The notes: generated from the sequence alone by a model not told the origin. Numbered from the stretch's first letter, positions 1 through 7,911 are shown. The stretch: 13,808 bases of DNA from Tannerella sp. (GCA_031268395.1 JAIRXI010000366.1:1-13808), one strand, 5' to 3'. A program made the numbers and translations.

Positions 1-254
1 GATAGCGGAAAGCTGCAAACACAGTAAAATCTTCCGGCCACCATGCCGCCCGGATTACGCTGTCTGCTCCCTGCTCCACAACTTCCCGCCATGACGGCGG
101 CGGGTGTTTCTAACGAGGAACGAGGAACAGGGGGATCGTTGAAAGGTAAGACTGCGGGTAAGGTTTGAGGAAAATCGAACGAAAAACTAATTTGTATGGA
201 TTACAGCATCGGCCCGGCACTTGTTTGATGTCTTCGCTGCCTTTTTGGTATACA
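1..254. other. Left-edge intergenic region, no gene recognised
   Basis: I see no convincing gene here. The minus strand is open from an ATG at 93 to the window edge (about 30 codons), and one plus-strand frame is open from the edge to a stop at 91-93. Neither translation looks like a known family, and both could be chance. The stretch contains a short tandem repeat (AACGAGG twice plus AAC, 112-128) and a possible GC-rich hairpin (CCCGCC at 85-90 with GGCGGG at 99-104). A partial gene running off the left edge cannot be excluded. Confidence 0.5.
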
Positions 255-291
255 AACAAAAAACCCGGAGAAGAAGCAGGTTCTTCCCCGG
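255..291 (-). terminator. Rho-independent terminator, minus strand
   Basis: Arms 265-275 and 281-291 pair with a 5-base loop. The stem is 11 bp and contains one position that is a G.U wobble in the minus-strand RNA but an A.C mismatch in the plus-strand RNA. That asymmetry, and the six-A run at 258-263 which becomes a U-tract only on the minus strand, show it acts on minus-strand transcripts. It lies about 95 bases beyond the stop of the small membrane gene at 387-560 and probably ends its transcript. Confidence 0.75.
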
Positions 292-330
292 TAACTGTAC
301 TTTTCCCCATCCGCTGATGTCGTTTTCAGG

Positions 331-370
331 CAGGCGATTTCAAAAACAAACTTGAAATGCTTCCCGCCTG
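331..370 (-). repeat. Hairpin in the 3' region of the small membrane gene
   Basis: CAGGCG (331-336) pairs with CGCCTG (365-370), and ATTTCAA (337-343) pairs with TTGAAAT (352-358). The loop is 8 bases, and there is a 6-base one-sided bulge (359-364). No U-tract follows on either strand, so this is not a standard terminator. It lies just past the stop codon of the gene at 387-560 and before the terminator at 255-291, so it could be a stabilising or processing structure in the 3' untranslated RNA. That role is inference. Confidence 0.4.
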
Positions 371-386
371 TGCTCCTGTCCGGTAC

Positions 387-560
387 TTACGATTCCTGTA
401 TCTTGTTAAGCACAATGTACACCAGATAGCCGACAACGATCAAAGACAATCCTACCGCCAGATGCGTATTCGTTACTTGTCCGCCAATCGTCGGTATGGC
501 AAGCACTGCCACACCGGCCAGCTGGATAAATACACCCACATATTTCAATACTGCATTCAT
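387..560 (-). CDS. Small two-helix membrane protein (57 aa), function unknown
   Basis: The ATG at 560-558 opens a 57-codon frame ending in TAA at 389-387. The protein begins MNAVLKYVGVFIQLAG and ends VYIVLNKIQES. It has two hydrophobic stretches, roughly residues 5-25 and 33-52, separated by a short polar turn (GGQVTNTH), so it should be a hairpin inner-membrane protein with little outside the bilayer. Codon use is ordinary, and a good minus-strand terminator follows about 95 bases downstream. Its general form resembles short uncharacterised membrane proteins common in Bacteroidales; that similarity is from memory and not tested. It is divergent from plsC, with 136 bases between the starts. 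I found no clear TAnnTTTG box for it. Confidence 0.75.
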   Translation of the reverse strand: MNAVLKYVGVFIQLAGVAVLAIPTIGGQVTNTHLAVGLSLIVVGYLVYIVLNKIQES

Positions 561-668
561 AGTTGAATATTTTTTATCAGTTTAAATTTTGCACGCAAAT
601 AACGTAATAATAACTTGACTGGAAAAATATTTTCTCCAAAAAAAGATGAAAGGCTCATATTTTGCCCT

Positions 669-676
669 TATCTTTG
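669..676 (+). promoter_or_regulatory. Candidate -7 box of the plsC promoter (TATCTTTG)
   Basis: TATCTTTG matches the Bacteroidetes housekeeping -7 consensus TAnnTTTG exactly, and it is the same octamer as in front of purL. It ends 20 bases before the ATG at 697. No good TTTG -33 box sits 19-21 bases upstream, so the call is weaker than for purL. The box lies within an imperfect direct repeat (TTTGCCCT at 661-668 and 673-680). If it is real, transcription would begin near 683, and a translation start at 646 would be impossible from this promoter. Confidence 0.5.
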
Positions 677-696
677 CCCTCAGAAAACAAAATGAC

Positions 697-1437
697 ATGA
701 GGAGACTATTCTATTTGATGTATTTCTGGCTGATTGCAATGCCGGTTTTTTTCGTGTCCACCATCCTGACGGCATTGATTGTCATGGTCGGTTGCCTGTC
801 GGGGGGCGAGAAGTTTTTCTCCTTCTATCCGGGAATGATCTGGTCCAGGCTCACCTGCCTGATCACCCTGTGTCCGGTGAAGGTACGCGGGCGAGAACAC
901 CTGAAGCCTGAACAGTCGTATATATTCGTAGCCAATCATCAGAGCGCCTTTGATATTTTCCTGATATACGGACACATCGGATACCCCATCAAATGGATGA
1001 TGAAAGCCGGGCTATCCAAAATCCCGCTGGTCGGGACGGCTTGCCGTATGGCCGGTTTTATTTTTGTAGACCACTCGTCGCCACGTGCCGCTCTCCGCAG
1101 CATTGCCGAGGCCGAACATCAACTCAAAAACGGCGCATCGCTGGTCGTTTTTCCCGAAGGCTCGCGCACCGCTACCGGCAAAATGGCGCGCTTTCACAAG
1201 GGCGCCTTCCAGATGGCGCTGGATCAGCGACTGCCAATCGCACCTCTTACTCTCAACGGGCCTTTTCGGGTGCTGCCGATCGGCTCGCTCAACGCATCTC
1301 CCCACCGGGTAGAAATGGTGATTCACCCGCCTGTCTCCGTCAGCGAACAGACCATTGCCGAACACGGCAGTATGCAGGCGCTTACAAACCACGTGCGGGA
1401 CGTCATCGCCTCGGCGCTGTGGGAAGAATTTCGATAA
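697..1437 (+). CDS. plsC: 1-acyl-sn-glycerol-3-phosphate acyltransferase (PlsC)
   Basis: It transfers an acyl chain to lysophosphatidic acid to form phosphatidic acid, the common precursor of membrane phospholipids, at the cytoplasmic face of the inner membrane. With the ATG at 697 the protein has 246 residues, usual for the family. An N-terminal hydrophobic segment (about residues 4-33) should anchor it. The catalytic HX4D motif is in NHQSAFD (His81, Asp86), and the glycerol-phosphate-binding block is FPEGSRT (152-158), followed by the LPIAPL block near 179. An upstream in-frame ATG at 646 would add 17 residues. I prefer 697 because MRRLFYLMYFW resembles the family N-terminus and a TATCTTTG -7 box sits between the two starts. 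purL follows 78 bases downstream with its own promoter, so co-transcription is not required. Confidence 0.93.
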   Translation: MRRLFYLMYFWLIAMPVFFVSTILTALIVMVGCLSGGEKFFSFYPGMIWSRLTCLITLCPVKVRGREHLKPEQSYIFVANHQSAFDIFLIYGHIGYPIKWMMKAGLSKIPLVGTACRMAGFIFVDHSSPRAALRSIAEAEHQLKNGASLVVFPEGSRTATGKMARFHKGAFQMALDQRLPIAPLTLNGPFRVLPIGSLNASPHRVEMVIHPPVSVSEQTIAEHGSMQALTNHVRDVIASALWEEFR

Positions 1438-1459
1438 ACGCAACACGTTGCCGGAAACC

Positions 1460-1491
1460 TTTGAACATCTCATCAAAAAGCCATATCTTTG
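1460..1491 (+). promoter_or_regulatory. purL promoter (TTTG-N20-TATCTTTG)
   Basis: TTTG at 1460-1463, a 20-base spacer, and TATCTTTG at 1484-1491 match the Bacteroidetes primary-sigma consensus (TTTG, 19-21 bases, TAnnTTTG) at every fixed position. Transcription should start near 1497, giving a leader of about 20 bases before the ATG at 1516. The box also settles the start codon, because an alternative in-frame TTG at 1489 lies inside the -7 element. No purine riboswitch fits in so short a leader. Confidence 0.8.
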
Positions 1492-1515
1492 TCCGGTGAA
1501 TTATCTTTTAATCCT

Positions 1516-4500
1516 ATGATATTATTCTTTCAATCTCAGACAAAGACAGTACTGGCAGTAGAAACGGCATCCGTTTTCCCGCAGGAAGATATGGCCAAAC
1601 TGGTTTGGCTATTCGGCGGTGCAGCGCCTGTCGCGGCGGAAACAGTGACGGGGTGGTACGTCGGGCCACGGCGTGAAATGATCTCTCCCTGGAGCACAAA
1701 CGCGGTGGAAATTACGCAAAACATGGGCTTCACCGGCATCTCGCGTATCGAAGAATATGCCCCGGCCGCATCAGGCGAAGCAGCACACGACCCCATGCTC
1801 CAGCGCATCTACAACGGGCTGGATCAAACCCTTTTCACGGTCGACAAACAGCCCGACCCTATCCTGTATATCGACGACATCGCCGCCTGCAATGCACGGG
1901 AAGGCCTGGCCCTGAGCGACGAAGAAATCGCCTATCTGAATGATACCAGCCGCAGAATCGGACGCAAACTGACGGACAGCGAAGTCTTCGGCTTTTCGCA
2001 GGTCAATTCGGAACACTGTCGGCACAAAATTTTCGGCGGTGTTTTCGTCATTGACGGCAAAGAGAAGGAGTGTTCGCTCTTCGACCTGATAAAGAAGACT
2101 TCGGCAGAAAACCCCAACAGGTTGGTCTCGGCATACAGAGACAACGTCGCCTTCAGCGAAGGTCCCGTCATCGAACAGTTTGCTCCCCTCGAAAGCGACC
2201 GGCCCGGTTTCTATCGCGTCAGAAAAATTCACACCGTGCTCTCTCTGAAAGCCGAGACACACAATTTCCCCACGACCGTCGAACCGTTCAATGGCGCAGC
2301 CACCGGCACGGGCGGCGAAATACGCGACCGTCTGGGCGGCGGCATGGCTTCGCTGCCCGTCGCGGGAACAGCCGTGTACATGACCGCATACCCCCGCACC
2401 GGCGGCACGCGCGAATGGGAAAAAATACTCGACCCGCGTCCCTGGCTCTACCAGACGCCCGAACAGATACTGATCAAAGCTTCGAACGGCGCGTCCGATT
2501 TCGGAAACAAATTTGGCCAGCCGCTCATCTGCGGCTCCGTCCTGACTTTCGAGCACAAAGAAAACGGGAAAAACTATGCCTATGACAAAGTCATCATGCT
2601 GGCCGGGGGCATCGGCTACGCCAACCGTCGCGATGCGCTGAAGGGCGTTCCGGAGCCGGGCCAGAAGATTGTCATTCTCGGTGGCGACAACTACCGTATC
2701 GGCATGGGGGGCGGCTCCGTCTCCTCTGTCGACACGGGCCGGTATGCCAGCGGCATCGAATTGAATGCCGTCCAGCGGGCAAACCCTGAAATGCAGAAAC
2801 GCGTGGCTAACGTCATTCGTGCGCTGGCCGAATCGGACGACAACCCGATTGTTTCTATCCACGACCACGGAGCCGGCGGACATCTGAACTGCCTCTCCGA
2901 ACTGGTGGAAGCCACCGGCGGACATATCGACATGCGCGAACTCCCCGTAGGCGATCCAACCCTTTCTGCCCGCGAAATCATCGGTAACGAAAGCCAGGAA
3001 CGGATGGGACTGCTGGCCGGCGAAAGGGATGTCGAGCGCATCCGACGCATCGCCGAGCGCGAACGCGCACCCGTCTACATCGTGGGAGAAACAACCGGCG
3101 ACATGAAATTCGTGTTTGAACAGGCCGACGGCGCGAAACCGATAGACCTCCCGCTCGAATACATGTTCGGCAAGCCGCCGCGTACAGTGATGACCGACCA
3201 AGCCGTCGCGGAAAACCGCCGCGCGGTCGCCTGCGAAATCTCCCGCCTGTCTCGCTATATTGAAAACGTGCTTCAACTCGAAGCTGTTGCCTGCAAGGAC
3301 TGGCTGACGAACAAGGTCGACCGTTCGGTCACCGGACGGGTAGCCCGCCAGCAGTGCCAGGGCGAACTGCAACTTCCGCTGAGCGACTTGGGCGCCGTGG
3401 CGCTGGATTTCCGGGGAGAAGCGGGGATAGCAACCTCCATCGGTCATGCGCCGCAGGTGGCGCTGATTGACCCCGCGGCCGGCTCGGTGATGGCCATCGC
3501 CGAGGCGCTGACGAACATCGTTTTCGCTCCCCTGACCGACCGCCTGGCCGGCGTATCGCTCAGTGCCAACTGGATGTGGCCATGCCGCAACGAAGGCGAA
3601 GATGCCCGCCTGTACACTGCCGTCGAAGCCGCCTCCGCTTTTGCCTGTGCGCTGGGCATCAATATCCCGACCGGTAAGGACAGCCTTTCCATGACGCAGA
3701 AATACGACGGGGAAAAAGTCCTTTCGCCCGGAACGGTGATCATCTCCGCGGGGGCGGAAGTCAGCGATGTAAAAAAAATCGTTTCGCCGGTTTCGGTACC
3801 GGACAGCTATACCTATTATATAGACTTTTCTTCCTGTGCATTGAAACTGGGCGGTTCGGCTTTTGCGCAGGCACTGAACTGCCTGGGCGACGAAACGCCG
3901 ACCGTGAAGGACGCCGGTTATTTTCGCGACGCTTTCAACACCGTGCAGGAGGCCGTCGGCAAAGGCTGGATACTGGCCGGACACGATATTTCGGCAGGCG
4001 GGATGATTACGGCCCTGCTGGAAATGTGCTTTGCCAACACGACCGGCGGACTGGAAGTGAACCTGGATACGCTGGCAGAGCCGGACATTGTGAAAATCCT
4101 GTTTGCCGAGAACCCGGGCGTGCTTGTACAGGTTCGGGAGAAGGAACCGTTTGAAGCGTATCTGAAAAAAGCCGGCATCGGCTGTGCGCTGATCGCCCGT
4201 TCCATGGCCGAACGCTGCCTGCAGATTTCCGGAGACGGGATGCAGTTCCACTTCGACATCGACCACCTGCGGGACGTTTGGTACTCCACATCGTACCGGC
4301 TGGATGCGAAACAGAGCGGGAGCGTCTGCGCCGAAAAACGCTTCGCAAATTACGGGCGGCAACCGCTGACATTCCGCTATCCGGAAGACTTCACGGGCAA
4401 GCTGGCCTCATACGGCCTCACGGCCGGCTTCCGTGAACCGTCGGGCATCCGGGCCGCCGTCATTCGCGAAAAGGGGTCGCAGTGCGAACGCGAAACGGCA

Positions 4501-5202
4501 TACGCACTGTATCTGGCCGGTTTCGACGTGAAGGACGTACACATGACGGATTTGGCTACCGGCCGTGAAACGCTGGACAATGTAAATTTCATTGTCTTTT
4601 GCGGAGGCTTTTCCAATTCCGACGTCCTGGGTTCGGCGAAAGGCTGGGCCGGCGGATTTCTGTATAACGGACAGGCCAGAGAGGCGATCAAACGCTATTA
4701 CGCTCGCAGGGACACGCTGAGCATGGGCATCTGCAACGGCTGTCAGTTGATGGCCGAGTTGGGATTGCTCCATCCCGGGCATGAACAGAAATACCGGATG
4801 CTTCACAACGATTCGCACAAATTCGAGTCGGCATTTGTCACACTGGAGATTCCGGAGAACCATTCCATACTGTTCGGATCGCTAAGCGGCTCGAAACTGG
4901 GCGTCTGGGTGGCGCACGGCGAAGGGAAATTTTCGTTCCCCAGCGACGAAGCCTGCCACGTTGCAGCGCAGTACGCCTATGACGATTATCCCGCCAATCC
5001 GAACGGCTCGCCACAGGCTGTGGCAGGCATCTGCTCAGCCGACGGCCGCCACCTGGCCATGATGCCCCATCCCGAACGGGCGATTTTCCCGTGGCAATGC
5101 GCCTGTTATCCGGCAGACCGACACAGGGACGAAATTACGCCCTGGATCGAAGCATTTGTCAATGCCCGACGCTGGATAGAGCAGCAAAATGACATAAAAT
5201 GA
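1516..5202 (+). CDS. purL: Phosphoribosylformylglycinamidine synthase (FGAM synthetase), single-chain PurL
   Basis: It catalyses the fourth step of purine synthesis: FGAR plus glutamine plus ATP gives FGAM, in the cytoplasm. From the ATG at 1516 it is 1,228 residues, the large fused form rather than the small PurL that needs PurS and PurQ. The order is an N-terminal PurS-like domain, a linker carrying the SEHCRH motif (residues 165-170), a first AIR-synthase-type ATP domain beginning around the KAETHNFPTT block (245 onward), a second, degenerate copy (roughly 640-940), and a C-terminal class I glutaminase. The glutaminase triad is present: Cys1073 in GICNGCQ, then His1185 and Glu1187 in MPHPERA. 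An in-frame TTG at 1489 extends the frame by nine codons but falls in the promoter, so I reject it. No frameshift is seen. No strong terminator follows. Confidence 0.98.
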   Translation: MILFFQSQTKTVLAVETASVFPQEDMAKLVWLFGGAAPVAAETVTGWYVGPRREMISPWSTNAVEITQNMGFTGISRIEEYAPAASGEAAHDPMLQRIYNGLDQTLFTVDKQPDPILYIDDIAACNAREGLALSDEEIAYLNDTSRRIGRKLTDSEVFGFSQVNSEHCRHKIFGGVFVIDGKEKECSLFDLIKKTSAENPNRLVSAYRDNVAFSEGPVIEQFAPLESDRPGFYRVRKIHTVLSLKAETHNFPTTVEPFNGAATGTGGEIRDRLGGGMASLPVAGTAVYMTAYPRTGGTREWEKILDPRPWLYQTPEQILIKASNGASDFGNKFGQPLICGSVLTFEHKENGKNYAYDKVIMLAGGIGYANRRDALKGVPEPGQKIVILGGDNYRIGMGGGSVSSVDTGRYASGIELNAVQRANPEMQKRVANVIRALAESDDNPIVSIHDHGAGGHLNCLSELVEATGGHIDMRELPVGDPTLSAREIIGNESQERMGLLAGERDVERIRRIAERERAPVYIVGETTGDMKFVFEQADGAKPIDLPLEYMFGKPPRTVMTDQAVAENRRAVACEISRLSRYIENVLQLEAVACKDWLTNKVDRSVTGRVARQQCQGELQLPLSDLGAVALDFRGEAGIATSIGHAPQVALIDPAAGSVMAIAEALTNIVFAPLTDRLAGVSLSANWMWPCRNEGEDARLYTAVEAASAFACALGINIPTGKDSLSMTQKYDGEKVLSPGTVIISAGAEVSDVKKIVSPVSVPDSYTYYIDFSSCALKLGGSAFAQALNCLGDETPTVKDAGYFRDAFNTVQEAVGKGWILAGHDISAGGMITALLEMCFANTTGGLEVNLDTLAEPDIVKILFAENPGVLVQVREKEPFEAYLKKAGIGCALIARSMAERCLQISGDGMQFHFDIDHLRDVWYSTSYRLDAKQSGSVCAEKRFANYGRQPLTFRYPEDFTGKLASYGLTAGFREPSGIRAAVIREKGSQCERETAYALYLAGFDVKDVHMTDLATGRETLDNVNFIVFCGGFSNSDVLGSAKGWAGGFLYNGQAREAIKRYYARRDTLSMGICNGCQLMAELGLLHPGHEQKYRMLHNDSHKFESAFVTLEIPENHSILFGSLSGSKLGVWVAHGEGKFSFPSDEACHVAAQYAYDDYPANPNGSPQAVAGICSADGRHLAMMPHPERAIFPWQCACYPADRHRDEITPWIEAFVNARRWIEQQNDIK

Positions 5203-5434
5203 TGGAAATATGACAGTTCCTGCATCAAAAAATATTCATTTTTATAAGACCGGCAGTTAAGGGCTCGCCTGAATCTAAATTTGCATATTAAAATATTTTT
5301 ATACATATTTGATGCGTGATTAATATGCTGTTTATAAGCCTGCTGAATCCGCCTTCTTTGCAAAGTCAAAAGATTTACATGCTATTCTTATATGAATAAT
5401 TAACTGATAGACCCCTCATTTTTTACATTCGTTG

Positions 5435-5466
5435 TGTGAATATTAAACTAAAACATACTACATTTG
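5435..5466 (+). promoter_or_regulatory. Candidate upstream promoter of rprXY (TGTG-N20-TACATTTG)
   Basis: TACATTTG at 5459-5466 is an exact TAnnTTTG box. TGTG at 5435-5438 matches three of four bases of the -33 TTTG box at the expected 20-base distance. Transcription from here would leave a leader of about 110 bases before the rprX ATG. It is the best-supported of the three candidate boxes in this gap. Confidence 0.45.
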
Positions 5467-5565
5467 TGTTATCAAAAAATAAGCTCCGGAAGGCAGTTAA
5501 AAAATAATAGGTCTGAAACAGGATGACGATAACTGTTTTTACGGGATTTTAAAGCTAAGAGTATG

Positions 5566-5573
5566 TATTTTTG
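5566..5573 (+). promoter_or_regulatory. Candidate proximal -7 box next to the rprX start (TATTTTTG)
   Basis: TATTTTTG matches TAnnTTTG exactly and ends only nine bases before the ATG at 5583. If used, the transcript would begin near 5580 and be almost leaderless. No TTTG-like -33 box lies at the right spacing, so it may be chance in AT-rich DNA. Confidence 0.3.
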
Positions 5574-5582
5574 CGAATAGTC

Positions 5583-7124
5583 ATGATGAAAAAGTCGATT
5601 ATTTGGTTACTTGCCGTTGTTATGGGATTTGCGTTTGCCGGTTTGCTTTACCTGCAGGTAAACTACGTCAACATTATCCTGAAAACAAGCAGCGAACAGT
5701 TCGATTCGACTGTCAAACGCTGTCTGGAGAAGGTATCCGATGCATTGAAGTATGACGAAGCCCGTAAATACATGGAAGAAGATATGAATTATTTCAGATA
5801 TAAAAATGCGCCGGACAAGCAAAGGCTGAACCAGACGATCTCCGCGGAGAGTCGCTACCATCACTTTCAGATCACGGAATCGAACGGCGTAATCCGGCAG
5901 TTTGAGATGAACCATACCGGGATTTCTCAAAGAAGCATTTCCCCGAAAGATGTCATCATCAAGGAATCGGAGGAATACCGGAAGAATTTGTGGAAACGCT
6001 ACCAGTATCAGGCCGGGCTGCTCGAAGAAGTAGTCTATGACATGCTTTACACCGCGCATACGAAACCGATCGAAAAACGGGTGGATTTCAATACGCTGAA
6101 CAGTTATCTGAAAACGGAACTGGTCAACAGCGGCCTGAATATCCCCTACATCTGCATGGTGGTGAATATGGACAACGAAGTCGTATACCAGAATGAAGCG
6201 TTCGAAAAACCGCCCAAACTGGCAGAGATGCGCACGGTCGTGCTGTTTCCGAACGATCCTCCCTCGAAACAGAACTACCTCAAGGTATATTTCCCGACAA
6301 AAAGTGCCTATATCTCAAGCTCGATCTCGTTCCTGGTGCCCTCGGCAATCTTTTCGGGGATTCTGCTGCTGACGTTCACCTTTACGATTTACGCTATCTT
6401 CCGGCAGAAAAAACTGTCGGAGATGAAAAACGATTTCGTAAACAACATGACACACGAACTGAAAACGCCGGTCTCGACCATTTCACTGGCCACGCAAATG
6501 CTCCGGGATACGGACATCACGAAAAATCCCGACAGCTTCAAGCATATATCCGGCGTGATCTACGACGAAACGCGGCGACTGGGCTTCCTGGTAGAGAAAG
6601 TGCTTCAAATCTCGCTCTTCGAGAAGCAGAAAGCCATGCTCAAACTCAGGGAACTTGATGCGAACGACCTGCTGGCAGGCGTTGCAAGCACGTTTGCCCT
6701 GAAAGTGGAAAAATACGGCGGGACAATCGACATCGACCTGCAGGCGGAAGATTCGACCATCCAGGCCGACGAGATGCACATCACAAACGTCCTGTTCAAC
6801 CTGCTCGACAACGCGGTGAAGTACAAGCGAAGCGACGTGCCCCTGCGGCTGATGGCACGGACAAAAAACGAAAACGGGAAACTGTATGTTTCCATTGAAG
6901 ACAACGGCATCGGCGTCAGGAAAGAACACCTGAAAAAGATTTTCGACCGGTTCTACCGGATACCGACCGGCAATCTGCACGACGTGAAAGGATTTGGCCT
7001 CGGACTGGCCTATGTCCGGAAGATCGTGGAAGAGCATGGCGGCTCCATCCGCGCCGAACAGCAGGATGAAGGAACACTTGGAACTAAGTTCATTATTATA
7101 TTACCTCTAATTAAAAACAAGTAA
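5583..7124 (+). CDS. rprX: Sensor histidine kinase, RprX type
   Basis: This is a membrane-bound sensor kinase that should phosphorylate the regulator encoded next. From the ATG at 5583 it has 513 residues. Transmembrane helix 1 is about residues 4-27, the periplasmic sensor domain spans about 28-242, and helix 2 is about 245-273. The HisKA domain carries the H-box in NNMTHELKTP (His291). The ATP-binding domain has the N-box NLLDNAVKY (Asn406, Asn410), the G1 box DNGIG (440-444) and the G2 box GFGLGLAY (from 470). No HAMP or PAS domain is evident. A TTG four codons upstream (5571) lies in a TAnnTTTG box and is unlikely to be used. The signal is unknown. The order and architecture match Bacteroides RprX/RprY. 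The stop is two bases before the rprY start, so the two are co-transcribed. Confidence 0.92.
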   Translation: MMKKSIIWLLAVVMGFAFAGLLYLQVNYVNIILKTSSEQFDSTVKRCLEKVSDALKYDEARKYMEEDMNYFRYKNAPDKQRLNQTISAESRYHHFQITESNGVIRQFEMNHTGISQRSISPKDVIIKESEEYRKNLWKRYQYQAGLLEEVVYDMLYTAHTKPIEKRVDFNTLNSYLKTELVNSGLNIPYICMVVNMDNEVVYQNEAFEKPPKLAEMRTVVLFPNDPPSKQNYLKVYFPTKSAYISSSISFLVPSAIFSGILLLTFTFTIYAIFRQKKLSEMKNDFVNNMTHELKTPVSTISLATQMLRDTDITKNPDSFKHISGVIYDETRRLGFLVEKVLQISLFEKQKAMLKLRELDANDLLAGVASTFALKVEKYGGTIDIDLQAEDSTIQADEMHITNVLFNLLDNAVKYKRSDVPLRLMARTKNENGKLYVSIEDNGIGVRKEHLKKIFDRFYRIPTGNLHDVKGFGLGLAYVRKIVEEHGGSIRAEQQDEGTLGTKFIIILPLIKNK

Positions 7125-7126
7125 CT

Positions 7127-7855
7127 ATGGAAGAAAAATTGAAGATCTTCTTTTGCGAAGATGATGAGAACCTGGGTATGCTTTTAAGAGAATACCTGCA
7201 GGCAAAAGGGTTTATAACCGATCTGTTCTCCGACGGAGAAGCTGGTTATAAGGGATTTACGTCGGGTTCGTATGACCTGTGCGTACTGGATGTGATGATG
7301 CCGAAGAAAGACGGCTTTACGCTGGCGCAGGAAATCCGCTCCATCAATTCGGATATTCCCATTATTTTCCTCACGGCCAAAACCATGAAGGAAGATATTC
7401 TGGAAGGATTCAAACTGGGTGCGGACGACTATCTGACCAAACCGTTCAGCATGGAAGAACTGCTGCTGCGTATCGAAGCCATTCTGAGGCGTGTAAAGGG
7501 CAAAAAGCTCAAGGATGTGCCGTTCTACAAACTGGGGAATTTCACGTTCGACACCCAGAAACAGACGCTGACCATCGGCACGGAAGTGACCAAGCTGACA
7601 ACGAAGGAATGTGAGCTGCTGAGTTTGCTCTGCGCCCATGCCAACGAGATTCTGGAGCGCAACTATGCCCTGAAGACGATCTGGGTGGATGACAACTACT
7701 TCAACGCGCGGAGCATGGACGTGTATATCACGAAATTGCGCAAGCTGCTGAAGGCCGATCCGGACATTGAGATTATCAATATCCACGGAAAAGGCTACAA
7801 ACTGATCACCCTTTCCGGCGAGGACCAGGCTCGCGAAGACGGCATCGAACTGTAA
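7127..7855 (+). CDS. rprY: Response regulator, OmpR/PhoB family, RprY type
   Basis: This 242-residue DNA-binding regulator is the likely partner of the upstream kinase. The receiver domain (about residues 5-122) has the acidic pocket Glu11-Asp12-Asp13, the phospho-acceptor Asp55 in VLDVMMP, Thr83 in FLTAKT, and Lys105 in LTKPFS. The C-terminal winged-helix domain (about 135-233) includes LTTKECELLSLL and ends with the wing motif IHGKGYKL. All key residues are present, so it should be active. In Bacteroidales, RprY homologues are linked to envelope and stress responses, but the targets here are unknown. Nothing shows that it controls the convergent susC-susD operon. A strong terminator begins 25 bases after the stop. 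Confidence 0.93.
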   Translation: MEEKLKIFFCEDDENLGMLLREYLQAKGFITDLFSDGEAGYKGFTSGSYDLCVLDVMMPKKDGFTLAQEIRSINSDIPIIFLTAKTMKEDILEGFKLGADDYLTKPFSMEELLLRIEAILRRVKGKKLKDVPFYKLGNFTFDTQKQTLTIGTEVTKLTTKECELLSLLCAHANEILERNYALKTIWVDDNYFNARSMDVYITKLRKLLKADPDIEIINIHGKGYKLITLSGEDQAREDGIEL

Positions 7856-7880
7856 CGACGACCTGTTTGACAGTGAAGGA

Positions 7881-7911
7881 AAAGGGCTGTCCGGAAAGCG
7901 GACAGCCCTTT
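7881..7911 (+). terminator. Strong hairpin terminator of rprXY, probably bidirectional
   Basis: A perfect 13-bp stem pairs AAAGGGCTGTCCG (7881-7893) with its complement (7899-7911) around the 5-base loop GAAAG. The plus-strand RNA continues UUUCUGUUU. On the minus strand the same hairpin is followed by UUUUCC, so it could also stop the convergent susC-susD transcript, whose last stop codon is at 8039. Confidence 0.85.

Larger units (their letters stand above)
5203..5582. other. AT-rich intergenic region between purL and rprX
   Basis: This 380-base stretch is much richer in A and T than the flanking genes, and I see no convincing gene in it. It holds three exact TAnnTTTG octamers on the plus strand (5276-5283, 5459-5466, 5566-5573), all oriented toward rprX. 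An 8-bp inverted repeat (GCATCAAA at 5222-5229, TTTGATGC at 5308-5315) is widely spaced and may be chance. No clear purL terminator is visible, so some read-through into rprX is possible. Confidence 0.55.

Noticed and set aside
110..310. 66-codon minus-strand frame
   Set aside because: It runs through the terminator hairpin and its U-tract, which lie downstream of the small membrane gene, and its composition is not protein-like.
357..566. 69-codon plus-strand frame
   Set aside because: It is antisense to the 57-residue membrane protein, which has the better hydrophobic pattern and a matching terminator.
1771..4362. Very long open frame (863 codons) on the minus strand
   Set aside because: It lies entirely antisense to purL, whose catalytic motifs are intact. 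The translation is rich in Arg, His, Gly and Phe in a way typical of the antisense of GC-rich codons, and it matches no family I recognise.
5222..5315. Widely spaced 8-bp inverted repeat after purL, considered as a terminator
   Set aside because: The arms are about 80 bases apart with AT-rich DNA between them and no U-tract, so chance is the simpler explanation.
5106..5369. 87-codon minus-strand frame at the purL 3' end
   Set aside because: It overlaps the glutaminase end of purL and then AT-rich spacer. It has no recognisable domain or leader.
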